Below are positions 25,680 through 34,105 of a DNA stretch of 64,000 nucleotides, in pieces. The notes beneath the pieces were generated by a model. It was given only the letters and a program-made list of their open reading frames with translations, did no database searches and had not been told where the DNA came from. The stretch covers positions 3,268,501 through 3,332,500 of the forward strand of contig NZ_JBBPBZ010000002.1 in the NCBI RefSeq assembly GCF_038070105.1. Direction: 5' to 3'. Origin of the DNA: Methylocystis sp. IM3. GTDB lineage: Bacteria > Pseudomonadota > Alphaproteobacteria > Rhizobiales > Beijerinckiaceae. Position numbers and translations under genes: made by a program. Positions within the stretch are counted from its first letter, which is position 1; the number at the start of each line of letters is the position of its first letter.

Positions 25680-27476
25680 ATGCCCGTTCGCCGTCTCGAT
25701 CCCATTCTCGTCGACCGCATCGCCGCTGGCGAAGTGGTGGAGCGGCCCGCCTCGGCGGTGAAGGAGCTCGTGGAAAATGCGCTCGACGCAGGCGCGGCGC
25801 GCATCGACGTCGCCATAGAGGAGGGCGGCCGGTCGCTCATTCGCGTCATCGACGACGGCTGCGGCATGGACGCGCAGGACCTCGCCCTCGCCGTGGAGCG
25901 TCACGCCACCTCGAAAATCCCCGACGGCGATCTCACCCATATCGCCACGCTCGGTTTTCGCGGCGAGGCGCTCCCCTCCATTGCGGCGGTCGCGGATCTG
26001 ACGATCGACACGCGCGCGAAGGACGCGCCGCATGGCTTCTCGATCCGCGTCGAAGCGGGCGAGAAGCGCGGCCTCACGCCGTCGAGCTGGCCTCGCGGCA
26101 CGCGGATCGAGGCGCGCGCGCTTTTCGCCGCGACGCCGGCGCGGCTGAAATTTCTCAAGACCGAGCGCACCGAGACGGCGGCCGTCGTCGATGTCGTGAA
26201 GCGCCTCGCCATGGCGCATCCGCAGGTTCGCTTCGCGCTTTCGTCGGATAGCGGCGCGCTGTTCGATTATCCGGCCTGCGGCGACGATGGGGCGCGGCGC
26301 ATTGCGCAGGTGCTGGGCGACGAGTTTCGCGCCAACGCCTTCGAGCTCGACGCCGAGCGCGCGGGCGTGCGCCTTTCGGGACTGGCCGGCCTGCCGACCT
26401 ACAATCGCGGCAATACGCAGGCGCAATATGTCTATGTCAACGGACGCCCGGTCCGCGACAAGCTCTTCGCCGGCGCCATTCGCGCCGCCTATCTCGATTT
26501 CCTGAGCGCCGACCGCCATCCCGTCGCGGTCCTGTTCATCGACTGCGATCCCCGCATCGTCGACGTCAACGTGCATCCCGCCAAGGCCGAAGTGCGCTTC
26601 GCCGATCCGGGCCTGGTGCGCGGCCTCGTCGTCGGCGCGCTGAAGCAGGCGCTCGGCGAGAAGAGCCATCGCAGCGCGACGAGCGGCGCGAGCGCGGCGC
26701 TCGACATGCTGGCGCGCGCGGCGCCGGCGCGCGGCTTTTCGCCGTTTCGCGCCTCCGCGCCGGCGAATTGGGACGTCGCGCGCTCGCCCTATGCGCCGGA
26801 AGGCTTCGCCGAGACGCGGCAACAGACCTTCCCGACCGGCGCGCCCATGGCGGATGCGCGCGCCCATGAGGGTTTCGCCCAATCCACCGCCGAGGACGCC
26901 CCGCTCGGCGCGGCGCGGGCGCAACTGCACGAGACCTATATCATCGCGCAGACGCGCGACGGCCTCGTCATCGTCGATCAGCACGCGGCGCATGAGCGGC
27001 TCGTTTACGAGAAGCTCAAGAAACAGCGCGCCGAGGCGGGCGTCGAGCGGCAAATCCTGCTCATTCCCGTCGTGGTCGATCTCGACGAGACGCGCATGAA
27101 CGCGCTCGCCGGCGCATTCGAGGAGCTTGCGGCGCTCGGCCTCGTTCTCGAACCCTTCGGCCCCGGCGCCGTTCTCCTGCGCGAGACGCCGGCGGTTCTG
27201 GGCGAAGTGGACGGCAAGCGGCTCGTCGAGGACATTGCCGACATGCTCGCCGAGGCGGGCGACGCGCGCGCGCTGTCGCGCCGTCTCGATCATGTGCTCG
27301 CGACCTGCGCCTGCCATCATTCGGTGCGCGCGGGGCGCCGCCTCGGCGCGCAGGAGATGAATGCGCTGCTGCGCGAAATGGAGACGACGCCCGGCGCCGC
27401 GCAATGCAATCACGGCCGCCCGACCTATGTCGAGCTGAAGCTTTCGGACATCGAAAAGCTTTTCGGCAGGAAATGA
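25680..27476 (+). CDS. mutL: DNA mismatch repair protein MutL
   Basis: The 598-residue GHKL ATPase links MutS to downstream repair. The N-terminal ATPase has the motifs RIAAGEVVERPASAVKELVENALDAG (read in parts), DDGCGM, ATSKI and GFRGEAL within residues 13-98. The C-terminal dimerisation domain carries the endonuclease motif DQHA-x2-E-x4-E starting at Asp433, as well as ACHHSVRAG and CNHGRP (Cys576). This protein is thus predicted to nick DNA itself, as in organisms lacking MutH. The linker (residues 335-410) is Ala/Pro-rich. Start ATG 25680 gives the usual PVRRLD N-terminus. Confidence 0.97.
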   Translation: MPVRRLDPILVDRIAAGEVVERPASAVKELVENALDAGAARIDVAIEEGGRSLIRVIDDGCGMDAQDLALAVERHATSKIPDGDLTHIATLGFRGEALPSIAAVADLTIDTRAKDAPHGFSIRVEAGEKRGLTPSSWPRGTRIEARALFAATPARLKFLKTERTETAAVVDVVKRLAMAHPQVRFALSSDSGALFDYPACGDDGARRIAQVLGDEFRANAFELDAERAGVRLSGLAGLPTYNRGNTQAQYVYVNGRPVRDKLFAGAIRAAYLDFLSADRHPVAVLFIDCDPRIVDVNVHPAKAEVRFADPGLVRGLVVGALKQALGEKSHRSATSGASAALDMLARAAPARGFSPFRASAPANWDVARSPYAPEGFAETRQQTFPTGAPMADARAHEGFAQSTAEDAPLGAARAQLHETYIIAQTRDGLVIVDQHAAHERLVYEKLKKQRAEAGVERQILLIPVVVDLDETRMNALAGAFEELAALGLVLEPFGPGAVLLRETPAVLGEVDGKRLVEDIADMLAEAGDARALSRRLDHVLATCACHHSVRAGRRLGAQEMNALLREMETTPGAAQCNHGRPTYVELKLSDIEKLFGRK

Positions 27477-27555
27477 CCCGGGAGCTTGAGCGCCGCCCGC
27501 CCGCACATATTTAAGGTGCTTGCGACGGGTCCATGGCTGGATCGGGAGGGAACGC

Positions 27556-28083
27556 ATGAATCGCAGGGAAACGCTCGCCGCCGCCGCCGCTCTCGCCCTC
27601 TTCCCGCGCCCCGCCCGCGCGGCGGCGCGCGTCGAGATCGAAGCGTTCGACCCAACTGGAAAAAGTGTCGGCGTGGAGACGGTCGAAAAGATCGTGAAAC
27701 CCGACGCCGAGTGGCGCGCGCAGCTCTCGGCGCTGGCCTATGACGTGACGCGCCGCGAGGGCACGGAGCGGGCCTTCACCGGCCCCTATTGGGACGCGCA
27801 TGACGACGGGCTTTTCCGCTGCGTCTGCTGCGACACGGCGCTCTTCGACTCGAAGACGAAATATGATTCCGGCACGGGCTGGCCGAGCTTCTTTGCGCCG
27901 ATCTCCAAAATCAATGTCGTCGAAAGCGTCGACGCCTCCTTCGGCATGCGGCGCGTCGCCATCTCCTGCAAACGCTGCGACGCGCATCTCGGCCATGTCT
28001 TCACCGATGGGCCGCGGCCCACGGGATTGCGCTACTGCATGAATGGGGTGGCGTTGCGCTTCGTCCCGCGCGGGCGATCGTGA
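27556..28083 (+). CDS. msrB: Exported peptide-methionine (R)-S-oxide reductase
   Basis: The 175-residue enzyme reduces the R epimer of methionine sulfoxide. The zinc ligands Cys89/Cys92 and Cys138/Cys141 and the catalytic Cys161 in LRYCMNG are present. The N-terminus MNRRETLAAAAALALFPRPARA looks like an export signal with a Tat-like RR start, so the enzyme is probably periplasmic. ATG 27556 was chosen because GGAGG precedes it (27545-27549) and it begins the signal peptide. It is directly followed, after 1 base, by an exported msrA. Confidence 0.93.
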   Translation: MNRRETLAAAAALALFPRPARAAARVEIEAFDPTGKSVGVETVEKIVKPDAEWRAQLSALAYDVTRREGTERAFTGPYWDAHDDGLFRCVCCDTALFDSKTKYDSGTGWPSFFAPISKINVVESVDASFGMRRVAISCKRCDAHLGHVFTDGPRPTGLRYCMNGVALRFVPRGRS

Positions 28084-28084
28084 G

Positions 28085-28744
28085 ATGCGCCGGCTTCTGA
28101 TCGCGCTGGCGCTTGTCGCGACGCCGCTCTCCGCCGCCGAGCGCGCCGTGAGCCTGCCGCCGGCGGCCTATGATCCGCCGGCGTCGTCCGCTCAGCAGAA
28201 GCTCGTCGTCGCGGGCGGCTGCTTCTGGGGCGTTCAGGGCGTCTTTCAGCATGTCGCCGGCGTCTCGCGCGCGGTCTCGGGTTATGCCGGCGGCGACGCG
28301 GCGACGGCGCATTATGCGCGCGTCTCGCAAGGCGACACCGGCCATGCCGAATCCGTCGAGATCACCTATGACCCCGCGAAGGTGAGCCTCGGCGCGCTGC
28401 TGCGGGTCTTCTTCTCGGTCGCGCATGATCCGACGCAAAAGGACCGGCAGGGGCCAGACGTCGGAACGCAATATCGCTCCGCGATCTTCATCGCCGATCC
28501 GGGACAGGAGAAGATCGCCCGCGCCTATGTGGCGCAGCTCACGGCGGCGAAGAGCTTCCCGGCGCCCATCGTCACCAGCATCGAGCCGCTGGCGCGTTTC
28601 TATCCGGCCGAGGCCTATCATCAGGACTATCTGACGGAGCACCCGCAGGCGCCTTATGTCGTCTTCAACGACCTTCCGAAGATCGAGACTCTTCGCCGCC
28701 TCTTTCCGGCCCTTTATCGCGACAGGCCCGCGCTGACCAAGTGA
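28085..28744 (+). CDS. msrA: Exported peptide-methionine (S)-S-oxide reductase
   Basis: The 219-residue protein repairs the S epimer of methionine sulfoxide. The catalytic motif GGCFWG puts the nucleophile at Cys46. GYAGG, HAESVEITYDP and YHQDYL follow in the normal order. A short signal peptide (MRRLLIALALVATPLSAAE) precedes the domain, so with MsrB it forms a periplasmic repair pair. The start lies 1 base after the msrB stop. The 3' end converges on the next gene with a gap of 9 bases. Confidence 0.95.
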   Translation: MRRLLIALALVATPLSAAERAVSLPPAAYDPPASSAQQKLVVAGGCFWGVQGVFQHVAGVSRAVSGYAGGDAATAHYARVSQGDTGHAESVEITYDPAKVSLGALLRVFFSVAHDPTQKDRQGPDVGTQYRSAIFIADPGQEKIARAYVAQLTAAKSFPAPIVTSIEPLARFYPAEAYHQDYLTEHPQAPYVVFNDLPKIETLRRLFPALYRDRPALTK

Positions 28745-28753
28745 CGAAGGCGC

Positions 28754-30871
28754 TCAGCCGCCAAACAGGCGCCGGAAGAATCCCTTCGGCTTCTCCGGCG
28801 TGGCCGGCGGCGCGGGCGGCGGCGCGGCGGCGGCGGCCGTCATGCCGGCGGCGACGCGGGTCTCCTGCTCCTCGCGCTCGACGCCGGCGCGCGCGACGAG
28901 CGCGGCGAGCATGGGCGCAGAGGTCGCCGAGACCCAGCGGCCGGCGCGGCGGGCGGCGAGGTAGTCGGCGAGCGCCGAGGCGCTCTGCGCGTCGCGGCCT
29001 TTTTCGAAGTGGACCAGCGCCCGCTCGACGATCCCCATATCGATGAGCGCGCGGGCGGCCCGCGCCGCCCTCTGGCGCGTCGGCGGATCGGCCGTCACGC
29101 CGATGCGCGCGGCGAGAAGCGCCAGCGCCTCTTCCTCCTGCGAGAGCGCGGTCAAAACCCCGAGTTCGGCGGCAGGGTCGAGGCCCGGCGGCGCCATGCC
29201 TTCGGCGCCGCAGGCGGCGGCGTAGCGTGCGACGAGCGGCAGCGACCCGCGCGCCTCGGCGCCGATCCGCCCGTCCCGCGCCTGCTGCGCGAGCGGGCCG
29301 CCCCTGACGAGGAGCGCCGTCACGGCGGGATCGGCGCCATAGGCGCCATAGCCGCCAGCGGCCTCGACGAGCGCGGGCGCGGCGGCGCCCGCCAGCGCGG
29401 CGAAACTCGCCTGTTGCAGGGGCTCGAACACGTCCCAGAGGCCGGCGGAGGAGAAACGGGCCGGCAGCCCGGCGCGGGCGAGGGCCTCGTTCAGCGCGGC
29501 GGCGAGCTTCTCGCGCCGGCCCTTGAGCCCCGCCGCGCGCTCCGCGAAGGCGCGGGCGGCGGCGCCCGTGCTCATGCGCGCGCCGGCGCTCTCGGCGCGG
29601 CGCATCAGCTCGTCGAGCAGGAGATCGTCGTCGGAGAGGCGGCGGGGCGCAAGGCCGTCCGCCTCGACGCGGAAGAGCCGCACGAAGGGGGGGCCGCCCG
29701 GATCGACCGGGGCGACGCCCAGATCCCCCGGCCGCGCGACGGGGGCGACGAGCCCCACATCGTCGCCGAGCGAGGCGCCGTAAAAGTCGATCTCGATGGT
29801 TTCGCCCAGTCCGGCGCCGTTGCGTTCGACCCCCCGCCGCACGGCGACCCCGTCGGCCTCGGGCGATTCGGGATCGAGGAGCAGATTGAGAAGATTGGCG
29901 ACGACGACCGCGTCACGCGATTCGACGGCGTCGGGGTGTTCGGTCGGTTCGCCCGTGGCCTGGCGGATGTCCTCGAAGCCGAGCGGATCGATGATCGGCT
30001 CGCCGGCCTGTTTCTGCTCCTGCATCCATCCCCGCAGGCGGCGGCGCTGATTGAGCGCTATGGCCACGCAGGCGCGTCCGACGAGGGTCGCGCTCTCCTC
30101 CAGCGAATCGGGGATGCGCAGGCGCAGGCAGACGCGCGGCGCCCCGTTCTCTGCCACCCAATGCTGCATGATGGCGAAGGGCGCCTCGCGCGTGTCGGCA
30201 GCGGCCTCCGTTTCGAGCGGGCGCGCCTCGAGCAGCAGCCGGCTCTGATAGGCGGGAAAGACGCGGCGCGCGGGCGTGAGGCGGGCGACGAGCCCGCCGT
30301 CCGCACCCTGCTCGAAGGCGCGGCGCTGGCCGAAGGCCCAGACGAGGCGCGGCCCCGCCGACGCCGTCTGCTCGCGCGCCAGGCGTTCGACGTCGCCGCG
30401 CGCCGGCAGGGCCATGACGCGAAAGACCGCGCCCTCGCCCCCATTGCCCTCGGGCAGCAGCGTCATCAGCAGGCGATAATCGGCCCCCGGCGGCAGATCC
30501 CGCTCGGCGCCGAGAACGAGCGTCAGCGTCGCGCCGTCCGCCCCGGAAAGACGCAGGAACCGATGTTCCGGCGGAATGTCGAAGATGACCACGCCCGCGC
30601 GCCATCGCGCCGCGTCGATGACCTCCGCGAGGGTCGCGTCGGTCTCGAAGGCGGGGTCGCGCGCCGAGACGACCGTCAGCGCCGGCCGCGACGCGAGCGG
30701 CGCCGCGCGCTCGACGCCGTCGAAGGCGCCGATGGCGAGACGCCGCCGGCCATCCCAGAAATAATCGAGTTGTTCTTGCCACATTCGCCGCAGCGCCCGG
30801 GTGGAAAGTTCGAGGACCGCAGGGCGCCAGGGAGGCGTCACGATCCATGCGCGAGAAGAGGCCCAAAGCAT
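28754..30871 (-). CDS. Large hypothetical protein of unknown function
   Basis: The frame encodes about 705 residues that I cannot assign to a family. The middle part (about residues 180-420) is rich in beta-like segments, including a region with FDIPPEHRFLRLSG and an MQHWVAENGAPRVCLRLRIP block. Residues 430-640 are helical and alanine-rich with TPR-like spacing. The protein ends in a Pro/Ala linker and a basic, aromatic tail (KGFFRRLFGG). No signal peptide or membrane segment is evident. Start choice is uncertain: ATG 30871, GTG 30841 or ATG 30784. Codon use is normal for this genome. The gene diverges from the glycine riboswitch of the gcv operon. Confidence 0.75.
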   Translation of the reverse strand: MLWASSRAWIVTPPWRPAVLELSTRALRRMWQEQLDYFWDGRRRLAIGAFDGVERAAPLASRPALTVVSARDPAFETDATLAEVIDAARWRAGVVIFDIPPEHRFLRLSGADGATLTLVLGAERDLPPGADYRLLMTLLPEGNGGEGAVFRVMALPARGDVERLAREQTASAGPRLVWAFGQRRAFEQGADGGLVARLTPARRVFPAYQSRLLLEARPLETEAAADTREAPFAIMQHWVAENGAPRVCLRLRIPDSLEESATLVGRACVAIALNQRRRLRGWMQEQKQAGEPIIDPLGFEDIRQATGEPTEHPDAVESRDAVVVANLLNLLLDPESPEADGVAVRRGVERNGAGLGETIEIDFYGASLGDDVGLVAPVARPGDLGVAPVDPGGPPFVRLFRVEADGLAPRRLSDDDLLLDELMRRAESAGARMSTGAAARAFAERAAGLKGRREKLAAALNEALARAGLPARFSSAGLWDVFEPLQQASFAALAGAAAPALVEAAGGYGAYGADPAVTALLVRGGPLAQQARDGRIGAEARGSLPLVARYAAACGAEGMAPPGLDPAAELGVLTALSQEEEALALLAARIGVTADPPTRQRAARAARALIDMGIVERALVHFEKGRDAQSASALADYLAARRAGRWVSATSAPMLAALVARAGVEREEQETRVAAGMTAAAAAPPPAPPATPEKPKGFFRRLFGG

Positions 30872-30969
30872 AGCCGGGCCGCCCGCCCCGGCGCAAATCT
30901 CGCGGGAACGGCGCGGGAACGGGTTGACGCCTCCGGCGAACAGGCACATGTTTGACGTGTGGACTTCCT

Positions 30970-31163
30970 CGCGGGAGAGACCGGCGTCAGCGCGCCGGCG
31001 CCGAAGGCGAAACCGCCCCGGAAACGCTCAGGCAAAAGGACCGCGTGAAGTAAATGACTCTGGAAAGCGGCGCGGCGCCTTGGCGCTTCGCCCACCGAAG
31101 GGCGTAACCCGCAGGCCTCCAAGGCTGCGCGGGGAAATCTCTCAGGTCACCGGACAGAGGGGG
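30970..31163 (+). promoter_or_regulatory. Tandem glycine riboswitch
   Basis: Two glycine aptamers in series precede gcvT. Aptamer I (30970-31045) has GGGAGAGACC, GCCGAAGGCGAAACC, the conserved CTCAGGCAAAAGGACC and a closing stem CGCGG/CCGCG. Aptamer II (about 31057-31163) has CACCGAAGGGCGTAACC, CTCTCAGGTCACCGGACAGAG and a P1 pairing of CTCTG with CAGAG. The linker between them is about 11 bases. Glycine binding is expected to switch on the glycine cleavage genes. The riboswitch ends about 60 bases before the gcvT start. Confidence 0.95.
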
Positions 31164-31222
31164 CGCGTGGGGAGCGGGAAGTCCGCAAGCTGCGCTTGAC
31201 GCCCAACGCCGGAGAGTCTCTC

Positions 31223-32353
31223 GTGACGGCTCAGCCCAACCCTACCGCCCCCCTGGCGCATCTGCCGCTCGACGCGCTGCATCGCAGCCTCGGCGCGCGC
31301 ATGGCGCCCTTCGCCGGCTACGACATGCCGCTGCAATACGCCTCGGGCATCGTGTCCGAGACGCTTCATACGCGCCAGAAGGCGGGTCTTTTCGACGTGT
31401 CGCACATGGGCCAGGCGATCCTTGCGGGCGCCGGCGCGGCGCAGGCGCTCGAATCCATCGTTCCCGCAGATCTACTGGCGCTCGCCCCCGGCCATATGCG
31501 CTACACGCAGCTTCTCAACGACAAGGGCGGCATTGTCGACGACCTGATGGTCACGCGGCTCCCCGGCGCCGAGGAGCGGCTGCTTCTCGTCGTCAACGCC
31601 TCGCGCAAGGCGCAGGATTTCGCCTTCATCCGCGAGCGGCTGCCGCAGTTCGATCTCCTTCCATTGGACCGCGCGCTGATCGCCCTTCAGGGGCCGCGCG
31701 CGGCCATGGTCCTCGGCGCATTGCTCCCCGGCGTCGAGGACCTTCCCTTCATGCGCTGGCGCGCCTTCGAGGAAGGTCCCGCGAGCGTCTTCGTCACGCG
31801 AAGCGGCTACACGGGCGAGGACGGCTTCGAGATTTCCGTTCCTTCCGAAAACGCAGAAACCTTCGTCAGGGCGCTCCTCGCCAATGAATGCGTCTTGCCG
31901 GCCGGCCTCGGCGCGCGCGACGCGCTTCGGCTGGAGGCGGGCCTGCCGCTCTATGGCCACGAGCTCGACGAGACGACCGATCCGGTCGAGGCGGGCCTCG
32001 CCTGGTCGATCGGCAAGCGGCGGCGCGCCGACGGCGGCTTCCCCGGCTTCGCGCGCATCAGCGCCGCCCTGCGCGACGGGCCGGCGCGATTGCGGGTCGG
32101 GCTCCTGCCGGAGTCGAAGGCCCCGGTGCGCGAGGGCGCCATGCTGGTGTCGACGAGCGGCGAGCTCGCGGGCCATGTGACCTCTGGCGGCTTCTCGCCC
32201 ACGCTGCAACGGGCGATCGCCATGGGCTATGTCGCCTCGAAGCACGCCAGAAAGGGCGCGCAGGTCGTTACCGAACTGCGCGGCAACCGCATTACGCTCG
32301 ACGTCGCGCCGCTGCCTTTTGTCGCCCATCGTTATTTCAAACCCAGCGCCTGA
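31223..32353 (+). CDS. gcvT: Glycine cleavage system aminomethyltransferase (T protein)
   Basis: The 376-residue THF-dependent enzyme releases ammonia and 5,10-methylene-THF from the aminomethyl group carried on GcvH. Conserved parts include HRSLGARMAPFAGYDMPLQY (in parts), FDVSHMGQ, GRSGYTGEDGFEI-like RSGYTGEDGFEI, GARDALRLEAGLPLYGHEL and TSGGFSPTLQ. GTG 31223 was chosen because a GGAGAG ribosome binding site precedes it; a TTG 27 bases upstream is less likely. First gene of the gcv operon. Confidence 0.96.
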   Translation: MTAQPNPTAPLAHLPLDALHRSLGARMAPFAGYDMPLQYASGIVSETLHTRQKAGLFDVSHMGQAILAGAGAAQALESIVPADLLALAPGHMRYTQLLNDKGGIVDDLMVTRLPGAEERLLLVVNASRKAQDFAFIRERLPQFDLLPLDRALIALQGPRAAMVLGALLPGVEDLPFMRWRAFEEGPASVFVTRSGYTGEDGFEISVPSENAETFVRALLANECVLPAGLGARDALRLEAGLPLYGHELDETTDPVEAGLAWSIGKRRRADGGFPGFARISAALRDGPARLRVGLLPESKAPVREGAMLVSTSGELAGHVTSGGFSPTLQRAIAMGYVASKHARKGAQVVTELRGNRITLDVAPLPFVAHRYFKPSA

Positions 32354-32364
32354 AAGGAGGCCCC

Positions 32365-32739
32365 ATGACCGGCCTGCGTTTCACCAAGGATCATGAATAT
32401 CTGCGCCTCGAAGGGGACGCCGCGGTCGTCGGCATCACCGATTACGCCCAGCAACAGCTCGGCGACATTGTCTTCGTCGATCTGCCGAAGGTCGGAAAGA
32501 AAGTTTCCAAAGGCTCCGAGCTCGCCGTCATCGAAAGCGTGAAGGCCGCGAGCGAAGTCTATGCGCCGATTTCCGGCGAGGTGATCGAGGTGAATCCCGA
32601 ACTCGCCGAGAAGCCGGCGCTCGTCAACGAGGATCCGTTACAGGGCGGCTGGCTCGTGAAGCTGAAGGTCGAGTCTGCAAGTGAAGCCGAAGGTCTGATG
32701 GACGCCGACGCCTATGCGGGCTTCGTGAAAACCCTGTAG
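32365..32739 (+). CDS. gcvH: Glycine cleavage system H protein
   Basis: The 124-residue lipoyl carrier shuttles the aminomethyl intermediate between P, T and L proteins. The lipoylated lysine is Lys60 in ESVKAASE. The rest of the domain ([28 protein letters not shown]) is canonical. AAGGAGG lies 5-11 bases before the ATG. It follows gcvT by 11 bases. Confidence 0.98.
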   Translation: MTGLRFTKDHEYLRLEGDAAVVGITDYAQQQLGDIVFVDLPKVGKKVSKGSELAVIESVKAASEVYAPISGEVIEVNPELAEKPALVNEDPLQGGWLVKLKVESASEAEGLMDADAYAGFVKTL

Positions 32740-32764
32740 CCGGCCAACAAGGAAACGAGAGAAG

Positions 32765-34105
32765 ATGCGCTATCATCCGCTGTCGGACGCCGACAGACAG
32801 ACGATGCTCGCCGCCATTGGCGCCGCCGACATCGAGGCGCTCTACGCCGACGCGCCCCCCTCGACGCTTTTGAAGGCGCCGCTCGATCTGCCCCCGCACA
32901 GATCGGAGATGGAAGTCGAGCGCCTGTTGCGGCGGCTTGCGGCGCGCAATGTTCCCGCCGGGCGCGTTCCCTTCTTCGTCGGCGCCGGGGCCTATCGGCA
33001 TCATGTGCCGGCGAGCGTCGACCATCTGATCCAGCGCTCGGAGTTTCTCACGAGCTATACGCCCTATCAGCCGGAGATTTCGCAGGGCACGCTGCACTAT
33101 CTCTTCGAGTTTCAGACACAGGTCGCGCTGCTGACGGGCATGGAGGTCGCCAACGCCTCCATGTATGACGGCTCGACCGCCACGGCCGAAGCCGTGCTGA
33201 TGGCGCATCGGCTGACCAAGCGGCGCAGGGCGCTGCTCTCGGGCGGCCTGCATCCGCACTACGCCGAGGTCGTGCGCACGATCTCGCGTCTCGCCGACGA
33301 CGAGGTCGCCGACATGGCGCCCGACCCGTTCGGCGCGGAAGACCTCGTGGCGCAGATCGACGACACGCTGTCCTGCGTCGTCGTGCAGACGCCCGACGTG
33401 TTCGGCAATCTGCGCGACCTCACATCGCTCGCCGAAGCCTGCCATCGTCACGGCGCGCTGCTCGTCGCCGTCGTCACGGAAGCCGTGTCGCTCGGCGCGA
33501 TCACGCCGCCCGGCGCCATGGGCGCCGACATCGTCGTCGGCGAGGGGCAGTCGATCGGCAATGCGCTGAATTTCGGCGGCCCTTACGTCGGCCTGTTCGC
33601 GACGCGTCACGACTATGTGCGGCAGATGCCGGGACGCCTTGCCGGCGAGAGCGTCGACGCCGACGGACGCCGCTCCTTCGTGCTCACGCTTTCGACGCGC
33701 GAGCAGCATATCCGCCGCGACAAGGCCACCTCCAACATCTGCACCAATTCGGGCCTCTGCGCGCTCGCCTTCTCGATCCATCTGACGCTGCTCGGCGAAG
33801 CGGGGCTTGCAAAGCTCGCGCGCGCCAATCACGCCAACGCCGTGGCGCTCGCCGACATGCTGGAGACGGTCGCAGGCGTGGAGATTCTCAACAAGACCTT
33901 CTTCAACGAGTTCACGCTGCGCGTTCCGGGCGGCGCCGCGGCGCTGGTCGAGAAACTGGCCGCAAAAGGCGTGCTCGCGGGCGTGCCCGTCTCGCGCCTG
34001 CTGCCCGGCGCCGGCCTCGACGATCTGCTTCTCGTCGCCTCCACGGAAATGAACACGTCGGAAGATCGCGCGGCCTTCGTCGCCGCTCTCGAGGAAACGC
34101 TCTGA
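32765..34105 (+). CDS. gcvPA: Glycine dehydrogenase (decarboxylating) subunit 1
   Basis: The 446-residue protein is the N-terminal half of the split P protein. It pairs with GcvPB to decarboxylate glycine. Signatures include [53 protein letters not shown] and the glycine-rich [18 protein letters not shown]. It lacks the PLP lysine, as expected for this subunit. The stop and the gcvPB start overlap (TGATG), coupling synthesis of the two halves. Confidence 0.97.
   Translation: MRYHPLSDADRQTMLAAIGAADIEALYADAPPSTLLKAPLDLPPHRSEMEVERLLRRLAARNVPAGRVPFFVGAGAYRHHVPASVDHLIQRSEFLTSYTPYQPEISQGTLHYLFEFQTQVALLTGMEVANASMYDGSTATAEAVLMAHRLTKRRRALLSGGLHPHYAEVVRTISRLADDEVADMAPDPFGAEDLVAQIDDTLSCVVVQTPDVFGNLRDLTSLAEACHRHGALLVAVVTEAVSLGAITPPGAMGADIVVGEGQSIGNALNFGGPYVGLFATRHDYVRQMPGRLAGESVDADGRRSFVLTLSTREQHIRRDKATSNICTNSGLCALAFSIHLTLLGEAGLAKLARANHANAVALADMLETVAGVEILNKTFFNEFTLRVPGGAAALVEKLAAKGVLAGVPVSRLLPGAGLDDLLLVASTEMNTSEDRAAFVAALEETL

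Noticed and set aside
25434..27557. 707-codon minus-strand frame opposite mutL
   Set aside because: Composition typical of a shadow frame; mutL motifs are complete on the plus strand.
29009..30955. 648-codon plus-strand frame opposite the large unknown gene
   Set aside because: Composition is shadow-like (Arg/Gly-rich, no domain). The minus-strand frame has balanced hydrophobic and charged segments. Some doubt remains because the minus-strand protein has no known family.
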